DNA of 64,000 nucleotides from Azospirillum oryzae (GCF_900177515.1 NZ_FXAK01000008.1:1-64000); one strand, 5' to 3'; shown: positions 8,599-22,022, numbered from the stretch's first letter. Numbers and translations: made by a program. The notes: generated by a model from the letters alone, not told the origin.

Positions 8599-8680
8599 GT
8601 CATTCCCGCGAAGGCGGGAATCCAGCCTTTCCGGAGCGGTCGCTTCGGGAACACTGGATCCCTGCCTTCGCGGGGATGAC
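8599..8680. repeat. Dispersed-repeat-like inverted pair after ygiQ
   Basis: Arm one (8599-8625) begins gtcattcccgcgaaggcg and arm two (8654-8680) is close to its inverse, ending ccttcgcggggatgac, with 28 bases between. This type of palindrome occurs in many copies in some alphaproteobacterial genomes. It probably also ends transcription of the ygiQ gene. The rest of 8577-8862 shows no gene. Confidence 0.6.
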
Positions 8681-8862
8681 GCGCAGTTGTCGCTGTTCAG
8701 GCTGGTTCTTCGTGCCTCGAACCCATGCCACTCGGGAAGAGAGCGCATCTAACGCCGCATAACGCCTTCGCGCCGGCTGCCTGAAGCCCCGCACCTGTCA
8801 ATCCCGCATTTCCCCCAACGGCGCCGCCGCCTTTACGGCCGGCCCTGCCCCGGTTGGAACCC

Positions 8863-10671
8863 ATGGCTCTGTCGAAACGCACCCCGCGCCCGAACGCCAT
8901 CCGCAGCGTTCTGGCCTTCACCTTCCGTCACTGGCGCCGCCAGACCCCGCTGGCCGTCGGCATCGCCGGGGCCATCGCCCTGTCGACGCTGGCCGACGTC
9001 TTCATGCCGCTTTTCGCCGGCCGGCTGGTCGACGCGCTGACGCTGCTGCCGGGCGACCGCGACGCGGCGCTGCATGCCGCACTGACCTCCTTCGGCGCCA
9101 TGGTGGCGCTGGGAGTCGGCATGGTGGTAATGCGCCACATCGCCTGGAGCGGCGTCATCCCCTTTACCCTGCGCATCATGGCCGATGTCGGGCAGGATAG
9201 CTTCCACCGCATCCAGCGCTTTTCCACCGACTGGCATGCCAACAGCTTCGCCGGGTCGGTGGTGCGCAAGATCACCCGCGGCATGTGGGCGCTCGATACG
9301 CTGGACGACACGCTGCTGCTGGCGCTGTGGCCGTCGCTGGTCGTGCTGATCGGCACGATGGTGACGCTGGGACTGCACTGGCCGGCGATGGGGCTGGTCA
9401 TCGCGCTCGGCACTGCCGTCTACATCGCGATGACCGTGATGTTCTCCACCCTCTACATCGCGCCGGCCGCCCGGCTGTCGAACGCCTGGGATACGAAACT
9501 GGGCGGAACGCTGGCCGACGCCATCGGCTGCAATGCCGTGGTCAAGGCCTTCGGCGCCGAACCGCGCGAGGACGACCGGCTGGCCGGCGTGGTCGACAAG
9601 TGGAGCCGCCGCACCCACCGCACCTGGACCCGGCACACCCGCCACAGCACCGTGCAGCTGGCGGTGCTGCTGCTGATCCGCAGCAGCGTGGTGGCGACGG
9701 CGTTGTGGCTGTGGTGGCGCGGTCAGGCGACGCCGGGCGACGTGGCCTATGTGCTGACCACCTATTTCGTCGTGCACGGCTATCTGCGCGACATCGGCAT
9801 GCACATCAACCACCTCCAGCGCTCCGTCAACGAGATGGAGGAGCTGGTGGCGATCCACGCCGAACCGCTGGGGGTGGAGGACCGGCCGGATGCCGCACCG
9901 ATCCGCATCGGAGCGGGCGAGGTGCGCTTCGACCGCGTCACCTTCCAATATGGCGGCCACACCACCCCGCTCTATCGCGAGCTGTCCGTGACCATCAGGG
10001 CGGGCGAACGCGTGGGGCTGGTCGGTCCGTCGGGCTCGGGCAAGACCACTTTCGTCAAGCTGATCCAGCGCCTGTACGACGTGACCGACGGCCGCGTTCT
10101 GATCGACGGGCAGGAGGTGGCGGCGACGACCCAGCAGTCGCTGCGCTCGCAAATCGCCATCGTCCCGCAGGAGCCGATCCTGTTCCACCGCACCCTGGCG
10201 GAGAACATCGCCTATGGCCGCCCCGGCGCATCGATGGCGGAAATCGAACGGGCAGCCAGGCTCGCCAACGCCCACGACTTCATCGCCCGCCTGCCGAAGG
10301 GTTACGCGACGCTGGTCGGCGAGCGCGGCGTCAAGCTGTCGGGCGGCGAGCGTCAGCGGGTGGCGCTGGCCCGCGCCTTCCTGGCCGACGCGCCGATCCT
10401 GATCCTGGACGAGGCGACCTCCAGCCTGGATTCGGAATCGGAGGCGTTGATCCAGGAAGCGATCGAGCGGCTGATGCAGGGCCGCACCGCCATCATCATC
10501 GCCCACCGCCTGTCCACCGTCCGCACGCTGGACCGCATCCTGGTCTTCAACCAGGGCCGGGTGGCGGAGGAAGGCAGCCATGCCGCCCTGCTCCGCCGAC
10601 CGGGCGGGCTCTACCGCCGCCTGTTCGAACAGCAATCGGCGCCGGAGCCGATCCGCCGGATCGGCGGTTGA
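8863..10671 (+). CDS. ABC transporter, fused permease-ATPase (exporter type)
   Basis: 602 aa half-transporter of the type that works as a dimer in the inner membrane. Six membrane helices lie in residues about 20-310. The ATPase domain begins near 350, with Walker A GPSGSGKTT, signature LSGGERQRVALARAFL, Walker B ILILDEATSSLD and H-loop IIIAHRLSTV. This architecture is that of MsbA/AtmA-like exporters; the substrate cannot be named. ATG 8863 is preferred over a TTG three codons upstream. It is preceded by a repeat-bearing gap and followed after 114 bases by an SDR gene, so it is likely a single gene or a loose pair. Confidence 0.85.
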   Translation: MALSKRTPRPNAIRSVLAFTFRHWRRQTPLAVGIAGAIALSTLADVFMPLFAGRLVDALTLLPGDRDAALHAALTSFGAMVALGVGMVVMRHIAWSGVIPFTLRIMADVGQDSFHRIQRFSTDWHANSFAGSVVRKITRGMWALDTLDDTLLLALWPSLVVLIGTMVTLGLHWPAMGLVIALGTAVYIAMTVMFSTLYIAPAARLSNAWDTKLGGTLADAIGCNAVVKAFGAEPREDDRLAGVVDKWSRRTHRTWTRHTRHSTVQLAVLLLIRSSVVATALWLWWRGQATPGDVAYVLTTYFVVHGYLRDIGMHINHLQRSVNEMEELVAIHAEPLGVEDRPDAAPIRIGAGEVRFDRVTFQYGGHTTPLYRELSVTIRAGERVGLVGPSGSGKTTFVKLIQRLYDVTDGRVLIDGQEVAATTQQSLRSQIAIVPQEPILFHRTLAENIAYGRPGASMAEIERAARLANAHDFIARLPKGYATLVGERGVKLSGGERQRVALARAFLADAPILILDEATSSLDSESEALIQEAIERLMQGRTAIIIAHRLSTVRTLDRILVFNQGRVAEEGSHAALLRRPGGLYRRLFEQQSAPEPIRRIGG

Positions 10672-10785
10672 CGACCGCCCCCCTGTCGAAAGGTGGGGTG
10701 GCCGCGTCGGTACGTCGGCGTATGTCCCTGGCGACCAGTTCACATCGCCGACAACGGCGCATCATGAAAGACCGCAGGAGTCGTC

Positions 10786-11643
10786 ATGGCAGAAAACACC
10801 ACCGACACGCCCGTCTGGTTCATCACCGGCTGTTCGACCGGCTTTGGCCGCGAACTTGCCCAGCTTGTGCTTGAGAAGGGCTGGCGCGTCGCCGCGACGG
10901 CGCGCGACCCGCGCAAGCTGGATGATCTGCTGGCCGGCCATGGCGACCGCGGGCGCGCCATCGCGCTGGACGTCACCGACCAAGCCCAGGTCACCCGCGC
11001 CGTGGCCGAGGCGGAGGAGGCGTTCGGTCGGCTCGACGTGGTGGTGAACAATGCCGGCTACGGCTATCTCTCCGCCATCGAGGAAGGGGAGGACGCGGAG
11101 ATCCGCGCGATGTTCGAAACCAACGTCTTCGGGCTGGCCGCGGTGACGCGGGCCGTGCTGCCGGGGATGCGGGCGCGCCGCGCCGGCCATATCGTCAACA
11201 TCTCGTCCCAGGGCGGCATGATCGGCTTTCCCGGCTCCGGCTATTACGCTGCCACCAAATTCGCGGTGGAGGGGCTGTCGGAATCCCTGTCGAAGGAGGT
11301 GGCGCCGCTGGGCATCCATGTGCTGATCGTCGAGCCGGGACCGTTCCGCACCGACTGGGCCGGGCGGTCTCTGAAGCAGTCGGCGACCTGGATCGATGAC
11401 TATGAGCAGACCTCCGGCGCGCGGCGCAAGCAGATCTCCGGCTACAGCGGCAAGCAGCCGGGCGATCCTGTGCGGGCGGCCGAGGCGATCATCACCGCGG
11501 TGACGGCCGAGAACCCGCCGCTCCGCCTCGTGCTCGGCCGTCCGGCTCTCGAGGGCGTGCGTGGCAAGCTGCGGTCGGTGCTGGACGAGATCGACAATTG
11601 GGAGAAGACCACGCTGGGGGCTGATTTTCCCGATGCGGGGTGA
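10786..11643 (+). CDS. Short-chain dehydrogenase/reductase
   Basis: 285 aa classical SDR. It has the nucleotide-binding motif TGCSTGFG (about 15-22), the NNAG motif (NNAGYGYLS), catalytic Ser in NISSQGG and the YxxxK pair in YYAATKFAVEGLSESL. This subgroup (oxidoreductase/SDR family) reduces or oxidises small carbonyl or hydroxyl substrates with NAD(P); the substrate is unknown. AGGAG lies seven bases before the ATG. It converges with the receiver gene, with only 22 bases between their stops. Confidence 0.85.
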   Translation: MAENTTDTPVWFITGCSTGFGRELAQLVLEKGWRVAATARDPRKLDDLLAGHGDRGRAIALDVTDQAQVTRAVAEAEEAFGRLDVVVNNAGYGYLSAIEEGEDAEIRAMFETNVFGLAAVTRAVLPGMRARRAGHIVNISSQGGMIGFPGSGYYAATKFAVEGLSESLSKEVAPLGIHVLIVEPGPFRTDWAGRSLKQSATWIDDYEQTSGARRKQISGYSGKQPGDPVRAAEAIITAVTAENPPLRLVLGRPALEGVRGKLRSVLDEIDNWEKTTLGADFPDAG

Positions 11644-11665
11644 CGGGGGGTATCGCCCCCTCCCC

Positions 11666-12067
11666 TTACACGAACAGTTCCATCGTCTGCGGCACGTTGC
11701 GCGGCGTCTCCCCCGCCAATATGGCGCGGGCGGCGTCGACGGCGGCGATCAGGCCGCTTTCGGTGAAGGGCTTGGGCAGGCAGCCGATGCCGGTCAGCGG
11801 GCCGTCCTTCTTCAGCTCGTCGCGGAACGAGGTGATGAACAGGCAGGGTACGCCCAGCTTCGTCAGCCCGCGCGCGGCATCGATGCCGTTGGTGCCCATG
11901 CCCAGATGCACGTCGACCAGCGCCAGATCGGGCTTGTCGGCCGCGGCGATCTCCACCGCTTCCGTCGCGGTGATCGCCGGGCCGATGATGCTGTGGCCGA
12001 CATTCTCCAGATAGAGCTGCTGTTCCAGCGCGATCAGCACCTCGTCCTCGACCAGCAGGATCTTCAT
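11666..12067 (-). CDS. Single-domain response regulator
   Basis: 133 aa, a receiver domain alone. Acidic pocket VEDE (7-9), phospho-acceptor D52 in ALVDVHLG, the Thr/Ser position in FITSF and the invariant Lys in PKPFTESG are all present. With no output domain it must act by protein contact, like CheY or the FrxA/Sma0114-type partners of HWE kinases. Its start overlaps the stop of the upstream kinase by four bases (ATGA), so translation is coupled and the two almost surely form a pair. Confidence 0.85.
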   Translation of the reverse strand: MKILLVEDEVLIALEQQLYLENVGHSIIGPAITATEAVEIAAADKPDLALVDVHLGMGTNGIDAARGLTKLGVPCLFITSFRDELKKDGPLTGIGCLPKPFTESGLIAAVDAARAILAGETPRNVPQTMELFV

Positions 12068-13959
12068 CCCCCGATCTCCTCGGCGGAGGTCGCTTCGAGA
12101 AGCGGCACCTCGTCCGGCACCGGCAGTTCGATGCGGAAGGTGGTGCCCTGCGCCGTGGTGTCGATGTCGACGCTGGCCCGGATCTGGCCGGCGAGGCTGG
12201 AGATCAGGCGCATGCCCAGGCTGCGGCTTTTGCGGATGTCGAAGTTGGACGGCAGCCCGGGACCGCGGTCGGAAACGGTCAGGGCAAGGTCGTCGCCCTC
12301 GCGCATGAAGGTTACCGTTACCCGCGCAGGCTCATCGCCGCGATGCTTGACGGCGTTGGTGATCAGCTCGTTCGCGATCAGGCCGAGCGGTGCGGCATGG
12401 TCGATCGGCAGATCGATCACGTCCGACCGCACGACGATGTCGCACATGCTCTCGCCGCCCGACGCACGCGCCAGATCCTCGCACAGCTCGTTCAGGTAGG
12501 TGCCGAACTCGATGGTCTGGAACTGGTCGGCCTGGTAGAGCCGGTTGTGGACGCGGGCGATCGCCTCGATCCGGCTGCGGGCGTCCTGGAAATGCACCCG
12601 CACCCGTTCGTCGGGCAGGCTGAGCGTCTGCAGCGTCAGCAGGCTGGAGACCAACTGCAGGCTGTTCTTGACGCGGTGGTTGACCTCGCGCAGCAGGGTC
12701 GATTTCTGGCCGACCAGCTTGCGCAGCGCCGCCTCCATCGACTTGATCTCCGTCACGTCGATGTGCATCAGAACCGTGCCGCCGAAAGGACCGGCCGGCA
12801 TCGGGGCGGCGAGGCAGCGGAACCAGTGCTGGGAGTTGGTGACGTACTCGGCCGACACCGGCGGGCCGCCCTCGCCCAGCAGCGTGCGCAAGCTCTCCAT
12901 CACGCCGTCGGCGCGCGGGTCGACGGTCTCCCCCCGGCCGCAATGGTCGAGGTAATCGTCGCCGACGATGCAGCCCTGGCCGAGGAAGCTGGTCTCCGGC
13001 CCGGCTTCGGCCCAGGCGCGATTGACCGAAACGATATGGCCGGAGCGGTCGAGCACGGCGATGAAGGCGGGCAGCGCGTCCAGAGTCGCCTTGGTCTGTT
13101 CGGCCAGCTGGCGCATGGCGAGCGCGCTGGTCCGCAGTTCCTCCCGGGTGCGGCGGCGTTCGGTGATGTCGCGCAGGATGCCGGTGATGAAGCTGCGCCC
13201 TTCCGATTCCCAGCGCGCCATCGACAATTCGAGGTCGATATGGCTGCCGTCGCGGCGCCGGCCGGACAATTCCACCGGCTGGGTGGCGGCGTCCCTGCCG
13301 GCGGTGCCCGGTCCGCTGCGCTCAGCCATGGCGATCCAGTCGGGTGCGTCGTCGCCCAGCAGCACGGTGACGCTCTGGCCGATCAACTCGTCCGGGCGGT
13401 AGTCGAACTGGCGGGTGGCGGTGCCGTTCATCCACTGCACCATGCCGCGGGTGTCGGTGGTGATGATGGCGTCGGGGGCGGTGTCGACGATGGCGCGGTA
13501 ACGCGCGTCGCGCTGTTCGCGCAGAACCCGTTCGCGGTTCACCGACGCGGTGACGTCGGTCACCTGGATCAGGCAGCGTGCCTCGCTGCCCGCCACCGGT
13601 GAATGGGGGGATTGCGCATTCGACGGCAGCGGCCGGATCACCACATTGTGGACCATCCGCCGCCCGTCGGCCAGGCGCAGCGGGAACAGCATCGGGTTCA
13701 GAGTGTGCGACAGCACGCCGGGCGCGCCGGTGGCCAGCGTGTCGCGCACGGCGATATGCAGACGCGATTCGCGCAGGTTCGGCAAGGCGTCGAACAGGTC
13801 GTGCCCCAGAATCTCCCTGGCCGTCAGGGTGGAGGCCTGCTCCATCCAGCCGTTCCAGTAGAGGACGCGGCAATGGCGGTCCAGAAGCAGGATGCCGGCA
13901 TCCAGCGCGCCAAGGACATCGAGCGCCCAGGTGGGTTGTTCAGGCAATCTGGGAGCCAT
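12064..13959 (-). CDS. PAS-containing HWE/HisKA_2-type histidine kinase
   Basis: 631 aa from the ATG at 13959, with no membrane segment, so probably cytoplasmic. About three PAS domains fill residues 20-400 (for example RAIVDTAPDAIITTDTRGMVQWMNGTATRQFDYRPDELIGQSV). The kinase region starts near 415 with TLLREVNHRVKNSLQLVSSL, where H428 is the phospho-acceptor of the HisKA_2/HWE group, followed by an ATPase domain with N box ELITNAVKH and DRGPGLP. The start I chose overlaps the end of the CheC-like gene by 20 bases; a longer frame to 14013 exists. It is sandwiched between a CheC-like phosphatase and a lone receiver. The PAS domains suggest a redox, light or small-ligand signal, which is inference only. 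Confidence 0.85.
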   Translation of the reverse strand: MAPRLPEQPTWALDVLGALDAGILLLDRHCRVLYWNGWMEQASTLTAREILGHDLFDALPNLRESRLHIAVRDTLATGAPGVLSHTLNPMLFPLRLADGRRMVHNVVIRPLPSNAQSPHSPVAGSEARCLIQVTDVTASVNRERVLREQRDARYRAIVDTAPDAIITTDTRGMVQWMNGTATRQFDYRPDELIGQSVTVLLGDDAPDWIAMAERSGPGTAGRDAATQPVELSGRRRDGSHIDLELSMARWESEGRSFITGILRDITERRRTREELRTSALAMRQLAEQTKATLDALPAFIAVLDRSGHIVSVNRAWAEAGPETSFLGQGCIVGDDYLDHCGRGETVDPRADGVMESLRTLLGEGGPPVSAEYVTNSQHWFRCLAAPMPAGPFGGTVLMHIDVTEIKSMEAALRKLVGQKSTLLREVNHRVKNSLQLVSSLLTLQTLSLPDERVRVHFQDARSRIEAIARVHNRLYQADQFQTIEFGTYLNELCEDLARASGGESMCDIVVRSDVIDLPIDHAAPLGLIANELITNAVKHRGDEPARVTVTFMREGDDLALTVSDRGPGLPSNFDIRKSRSLGMRLISSLAGQIRASVDIDTTAQGTTFRIELPVPDEVPLLEATSAEEIGG

Positions 13960-14617
13960 GCGACGATCCGGCGGATGAGGGTTCTTCGGACGCGATGCCT
14001 TCGATGAAGGCATGAATCAGCTGCTTCAGCGACTGCAGGGACGATACCCCCATCAGCAGGGCGATGTAACCGCGGATGCTGCGGCTGCGAATAGTGAAAT
14101 CGATGTAGAGGAACAGCACAAGCTCGTCCGCGCCTCCGGCCTTGTCCGTCAGGATGTTGGCGCCGTCGCCGCGCAGCACCGCGGGCAACGAGATGGTCAG
14201 CCGGTCCCTCAGCGCGTTGGCGACCACCACGAGGCAGCCGTTCAGGATGATGTTGCCGATCTCGGCCAGGGCGTCCTGCTCCAGATCGACGATCTCCGCC
14301 AGGGTCAGGTCGCCGCCCAGCACCGCGCGGGCCAGCTCCAGGCTGTTGGCCTCTGGAAAGATCAGCATGGCGCGGCCGTCGAAGGAGCCCTGGAACTGCT
14401 GCTCCACCGCCACCAGCCCGTGGCGTTCGCGCGCGGTCAGGAAATCCGACGCCTCCTGCCGGCTGACGATGTCCACGGTCGGCACGGACAGCAGGACCTG
14501 GTCGTTGACCATGCGGCTGAGATGGGTGGCGGCGCGGCCGACCCCCATGTTCACCAACTCGGTCAGCGCATCGCGCTCCAGGTCGGTCAGTTCCACCATC
14601 TCTCGGCGCCTGTTCAT
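13940..14617 (-). CDS. CheC-like phosphatase
   Basis: About 225 aa. Two copies of the CheC active-site pattern are visible: LTELVNMGVGRAATHLSRM (near 15-33) and ALAEIGNIILNGCLVVVANAL (near 110-130). Each has the conserved E..N pair that removes phosphate from CheY in the CheC/CheX/FliY group. The length matches CheC. No cheA, cheW or cheD is next to it. Instead it leads an operon with an HWE kinase and a lone receiver and overlaps the kinase gene, so it probably dephosphorylates that receiver (D52). Starts at 14635, 14617 and 14599 are all possible. Confidence 0.75.
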   Translation of the reverse strand: MNRRREMVELTDLERDALTELVNMGVGRAATHLSRMVNDQVLLSVPTVDIVSRQEASDFLTARERHGLVAVEQQFQGSFDGRAMLIFPEANSLELARAVLGGDLTLAEIVDLEQDALAEIGNIILNGCLVVVANALRDRLTISLPAVLRGDGANILTDKAGGADELVLFLYIDFTIRSRSIRGYIALLMGVSSLQSLKQLIHAFIEGIASEEPSSAGSSHGSQIA

Positions 14618-14993
14618 TCTTGGTCTCGGCTTCAAAACCGGCGCCGCCGGGCGGTCGCATCACAAATGTGGCCTATCGGTCTCGAAAAAGGCACCCCCGT
14701 CAATGTCATATGTTAAGCCGGCGACGCCATAGCCGATATAGCCGCCCCTATTCCCACAATGGTCAGGCCAACAGTTCACCATCCAAAGAACCGCGTTCGG
14801 AATGTTCGGCAAGTTGCTGGCGCGTTAGCGCAATGTTGCAGGTGCCTTGAAACGAAATGACCAAGTCCACGTCGAGCGGCGGGACGGATTCCGGGAGCGG
14901 GGTCGCCCAACTTAGGACTTGTCCGGTGGGGTATGGTGACTCCACATCAAGGGGTGGCGTCCCTCGCGTTGGGCGCCATGTTAGGAGACGTCG
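14618..14993. other. Divergent promoter region with one doubtful small ORF
   Basis: This gap lies between the minus-strand CheC operon and the plus-strand DUF2076 gene. A 60-codon minus-strand frame from GTG (14945) to 14763 reads ESPYPTGQVLSWATPLPESV at its start and ends SLDGELLA. It is open and plausible in composition, but has no Shine-Dalgarno sequence and no recognised relative, so I do not call it a gene. No clear promoter or operator stands out. Confidence 0.3.
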
Positions 14994-15785
14994 ATGACCC
15001 CCGAGGAACGCACCCTTCTGTCCGACCTGTTCCGCCGCCTGCGCGAGGTGGAAACGCAGCAGCAATCCCAGCCGCGCGACGCCGAAGCGGAGGACTTCAT
15101 CCGCCGCGCCGTCCAGGACCAGCCGCTGTCGTCCTATTACATGGCGCAGACGGTGCTGGTGCAGCAGCAGGCGCTGACCGCGGCCCAGACTCGGATCGAG
15201 GAGCTGGAGCGGCAACTGCGCGACCGCCCGGCCCAGCCGGCACAATCCGGCGGCAGCTTCCTGTCGAACGCGCTCGGCATCGGCCGCAGCCCGTGGAGCC
15301 GCGGCGCCGAGCCTCCCCCTGCCCCGTCCTATTCGCAGCCGGCGCAAGCACAGCCGGTTGCCGGCCGCAGCCCCTGGAGCGCAGCGCCGGGAGCGGCCTA
15401 TCCCCAGCAGCAATACAGCCCGCCCCCCTTCCCGCAGCAGGGCATGGCCCCGCGCGGCGGCGGGTTCTTCGCCGGGGCGGCGCAGACCGCCGCGGGGGTG
15501 GCGGGCGGCATGCTGGCGGCGAGCGCCATCTCCTCCCTGCTGCATCATTCGCCCGGCCCCTTCGGCACGGCGATGGCCCAGCCCCTGGGCGGCGAGACGA
15601 TCAACGAGACCGTCATCAACAACAACTATTACGGCGACGACCAGGGGCCGCAGGGCGACTCGGCGCCGGATGCGGCGCAGGACGCCTCCTACGACCCCGA
15701 CCCGCCGCCGGCCGACGATGTGTCCTATGACGATTCGTCCTTCGACGATGGCGGCAGCGGTGGTGGGGACGATTCCTGGATTTAG
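14994..15785 (+). CDS. DUF2076 domain protein
   Basis: 263 aa. It starts MTPEERTLLSDLFRRLREVE, the conserved N-terminal block of DUF2076. A coiled-coil-like stretch follows (VLVQQQALTAAQTRIEELERQL), then a Pro/Ala/Gln-rich linker, a conserved Gly/Ala hydrophobic segment (FFAGAAQTAAGVAGGMLAASAISSL), and a C-terminal tail rich in Asp and Gly (SYDDSSFDDGGSGGG). The hydrophobic segment could insert in a membrane. Function is unknown; the family is common in proteobacteria and often described as a periplasmic ligand-binding or ABC-associated protein without proof. GGAG sits upstream of the ATG. Confidence 0.8.
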   Translation: MTPEERTLLSDLFRRLREVETQQQSQPRDAEAEDFIRRAVQDQPLSSYYMAQTVLVQQQALTAAQTRIEELERQLRDRPAQPAQSGGSFLSNALGIGRSPWSRGAEPPPAPSYSQPAQAQPVAGRSPWSAAPGAAYPQQQYSPPPFPQQGMAPRGGGFFAGAAQTAAGVAGGMLAASAISSLLHHSPGPFGTAMAQPLGGETINETVINNNYYGDDQGPQGDSAPDAAQDASYDPDPPPADDVSYDDSSFDDGGSGGGDDSWI

Positions 15786-15800
15786 CGGGGAATCGCGCCG

Positions 15801-16927
15801 TCACTCCTCGTCACGGTAGCGGCTGGCGATGTCCATGAACTCGTCCTCCAGCGCGGTGAAGGCGGCGACGACGGCGGGGTCGAAGTGGCTGCCGCTGCCT
15901 TCGCGGATGATCGTCGCCGCCTTCTCGTGCGGGAAGGGCGGCTTGTAGCAGCGGCGGCTGATCAGCGCGTCATACACGTCGGCGACCGCCATCAGCCGGG
16001 CCGACAGCGGGATCGCCTCCCCCGCCAGTCCCTGGGGATAGCCGGTGCCGTCCCAGCGCTCGTGGTGGCCGTGCGCGATCTCCCGAGCGATGCGCAGGAA
16101 GGAGCTTTCGCCGGCCAACGCGATCTCCGCCTGCCCTTCGGCGGCGAAGATGGCGTCGTGGCCCAGCGCGGCGTGTGTCTTCATCACATGGAATTCGTCG
16201 TCGCTGAGCTTGCCCGGCTTCAGCAGGATCGAATCCGGGATGCCGACCTTGCCGACGTCGTGCAGCGGCGCCGATTTGTAGAGCAGCTCGATGGTTTCCT
16301 CGTCCAGCCGGCCGGCGTAGCGCGGATCGCGGCTGAGATGCAGGGCGAGGGCCAGCACATAGTTCTGGGTCCGGCGGATGTGGTTGCCGGTTTCGTTGTC
16401 GCGGGTTTCCGCCAGCGAGGCCATGGCGCGGATGGTGGCGTCCTGGGCGCGCAGCAGGTCGCGCGTGCGCTCCGCCACCCGGTCCTCCAGCTGGCGGTTC
16501 TGGTCGGCGAGCGCGCGGCGCGCCTCGCGGAGCGCGATGTGGGTGCGGACGCGGGCCAGCACCACCGGCGGCGAGATCGGCTTGGTGATGTAGTCGACGG
16601 CCCCGACCTCGAACCCGCGGGTCTCGTCATGGACCTGCCCCATGGCGGTGATGAAGATCACCGGGACTTCGCGGGTGCGGGAGTCCTCCTTCAGTTTCCG
16701 GCAGACCTCCACCCCGTCCATGCCCGGCATCATCACGTCCAGCAGGATCAGGTCGGGCAGCAGATCGCCGGCCAGACGGGCGAGCGCCTGCGGCCCGTCC
16801 TTCGCCACGATCAGGCCATAGCTGTCGCGCAGCAGGTCGGCCATGACCTTCAGGTTGATCGGCTCGTCGTCGACCACCAGGATGCGCGGCTTCTCGCCGT
16901 TCGGCAGGGCAACCGGGTTCGGCAAGC

Positions 16928-16931
<4 letters not shown>
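15801..16931 (-). CDS. Response regulator with HD-GYP c-di-GMP phosphodiesterase domain
   Basis: 376 aa. The receiver domain (about 15-135) has D65 in LILLDVMMPGMDG and Lys in TKPISPP. A short coiled coil links it to an HD-GYP domain (about 165-365) with HDVGKVGIPDSIL and the GYP loop HHERWDGTGYPQGL. This matches RpfG-type enzymes, which hydrolyse cyclic di-GMP. All key residues seen are intact, so it is probably active. Its start overlaps the stop of the large hybrid kinase by four bases (ATGA), so it is the natural target of that phosphorelay. A terminal acidic stretch ends RYRDEE. Confidence 0.9.
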
Positions 16932-20869
<3,938 letters not shown>

Positions 20870-20873
20870 GCGG

Positions 20874-22022
20874 TCAGCGTTCCGTCAGCAGGGCAACCGT
20901 CATCGTCTGGTTGTGCAGCCGGCAATCGACCAGATCGCGCATCGGTCCGATCTCTCCATAAGAATAGAAGCCGGCCAGCACCGCGCCGGGGCCCATCCGG
21001 TCCGCCACCGCCTGCACCTCCTCCTCCACCCGGTCGCCCATCACCAGCTTGCGCCCGACACAGCTGACCAGAAGGGCGAGCCGGTCCGCCTCCGCCCCGC
21101 CCCCGGCCTTGCCGGCGGCGGCGGCGGCGGCGATGGCGCCGGCCTGCTCCGCCCCATCGACCAGCCCGTCGGTGCTGGCGTGCATCAGCCGCAGGAAGAA
21201 GCCTTCCTCCACGGTGCCGGCCAGAACCAGGCCGCCGGCCGCCTCGTCGATGCCGAGGATGGTGCGGATCAGTCCGACGGAATCATGGTTGCCGTTCAGC
21301 AGTTCGAACGGGAACAGCAAGCCCGACGCCGGCAGGTCGCGGGCATAGTCGCCGAGATAGCGCTTGTAGACGTTCAGCGCCGGTTCGCCGTCCAGCTGCA
21401 GCAGCAGGTTGCCGACGGCCTTCGTCACTTTGCGCGCCGGCCCGAACGGTTCCCACCCGCCGACGGAGCCGAGGCCGAGATGCAGGTCCCCGACGTAAAG
21501 TCCGACCGCCACCGCGCGGCTGTCGGACACGCCGGACGGACCGAGCACCAGCGTTCGGACGAAGGCGCCGCCGTCGCCGGCCAGCCCGCCCGACACCGGA
21601 AGGCCCGGCGGCAGGCGCGAGGAAAGCCCGTCGATCAGCGCGCTGCCGTTCACGCCGACGCCGCGGGCGAACAGCAGGACCCCCGACAGGCCGGGACGGG
21701 CAACAAGCGCCTCTCCCAGCGCTTCCCCCGCCCGTTGGCTGTCGTCGGCAGAGGCGATGTCCGCTTCGACCGCGACCGCATGGCCGCCACGGTCGAAGCA
21801 GATGGCGGTAACGGTGCAGGACCCGTCGAGCACGGCATCGCCGGCGATCTCGCCCGCCGTGCTGCATCCGGCGATCACGGCACCGGGGAATGCCTCAGCC
21901 AGCCGGGCGGCGAGGTCCGGCTCGTCGAAGACTTCGACGGAACCGAAGACCAGGACGAGATCGGCCGGCTGTGGAGCCGGCTCCGCCGCCGGAGGTGCGA
22001 ATGCCGCCTGCCAGACCCGCAT
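20874..22022 (-). CDS. FIST domain sensory protein
   Basis: 382 aa with FIST_N (about 20-215; AEAFPGAVIAGCSTAGEI, PVSGGLAGDGGAF) and FIST_C (about 220-365; NVYKRYLGDYARDLPASGLLFPFEL, VLAGFYSYGEIGP). FIST domains are predicted ligand-binding modules in signalling proteins, perhaps for amino acids or other small molecules. Both halves look intact, and the protein is cytoplasmic with no enzyme domain attached. It is the first gene of the operon with the hybrid kinase (gap of four bases) and HD-GYP protein, so it likely gives that kinase its input. The ligand is unknown. Confidence 0.85.
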   Translation of the reverse strand: MRVWQAAFAPPAAEPAPQPADLVLVFGSVEVFDEPDLAARLAEAFPGAVIAGCSTAGEIAGDAVLDGSCTVTAICFDRGGHAVAVEADIASADDSQRAGEALGEALVARPGLSGVLLFARGVGVNGSALIDGLSSRLPPGLPVSGGLAGDGGAFVRTLVLGPSGVSDSRAVAVGLYVGDLHLGLGSVGGWEPFGPARKVTKAVGNLLLQLDGEPALNVYKRYLGDYARDLPASGLLFPFELLNGNHDSVGLIRTILGIDEAAGGLVLAGTVEEGFFLRLMHASTDGLVDGAEQAGAIAAAAAAGKAGGGAEADRLALLVSCVGRKLVMGDRVEEEVQAVADRMGPGAVLAGFYSYGEIGPMRDLVDCRLHNQTMTVALLTER

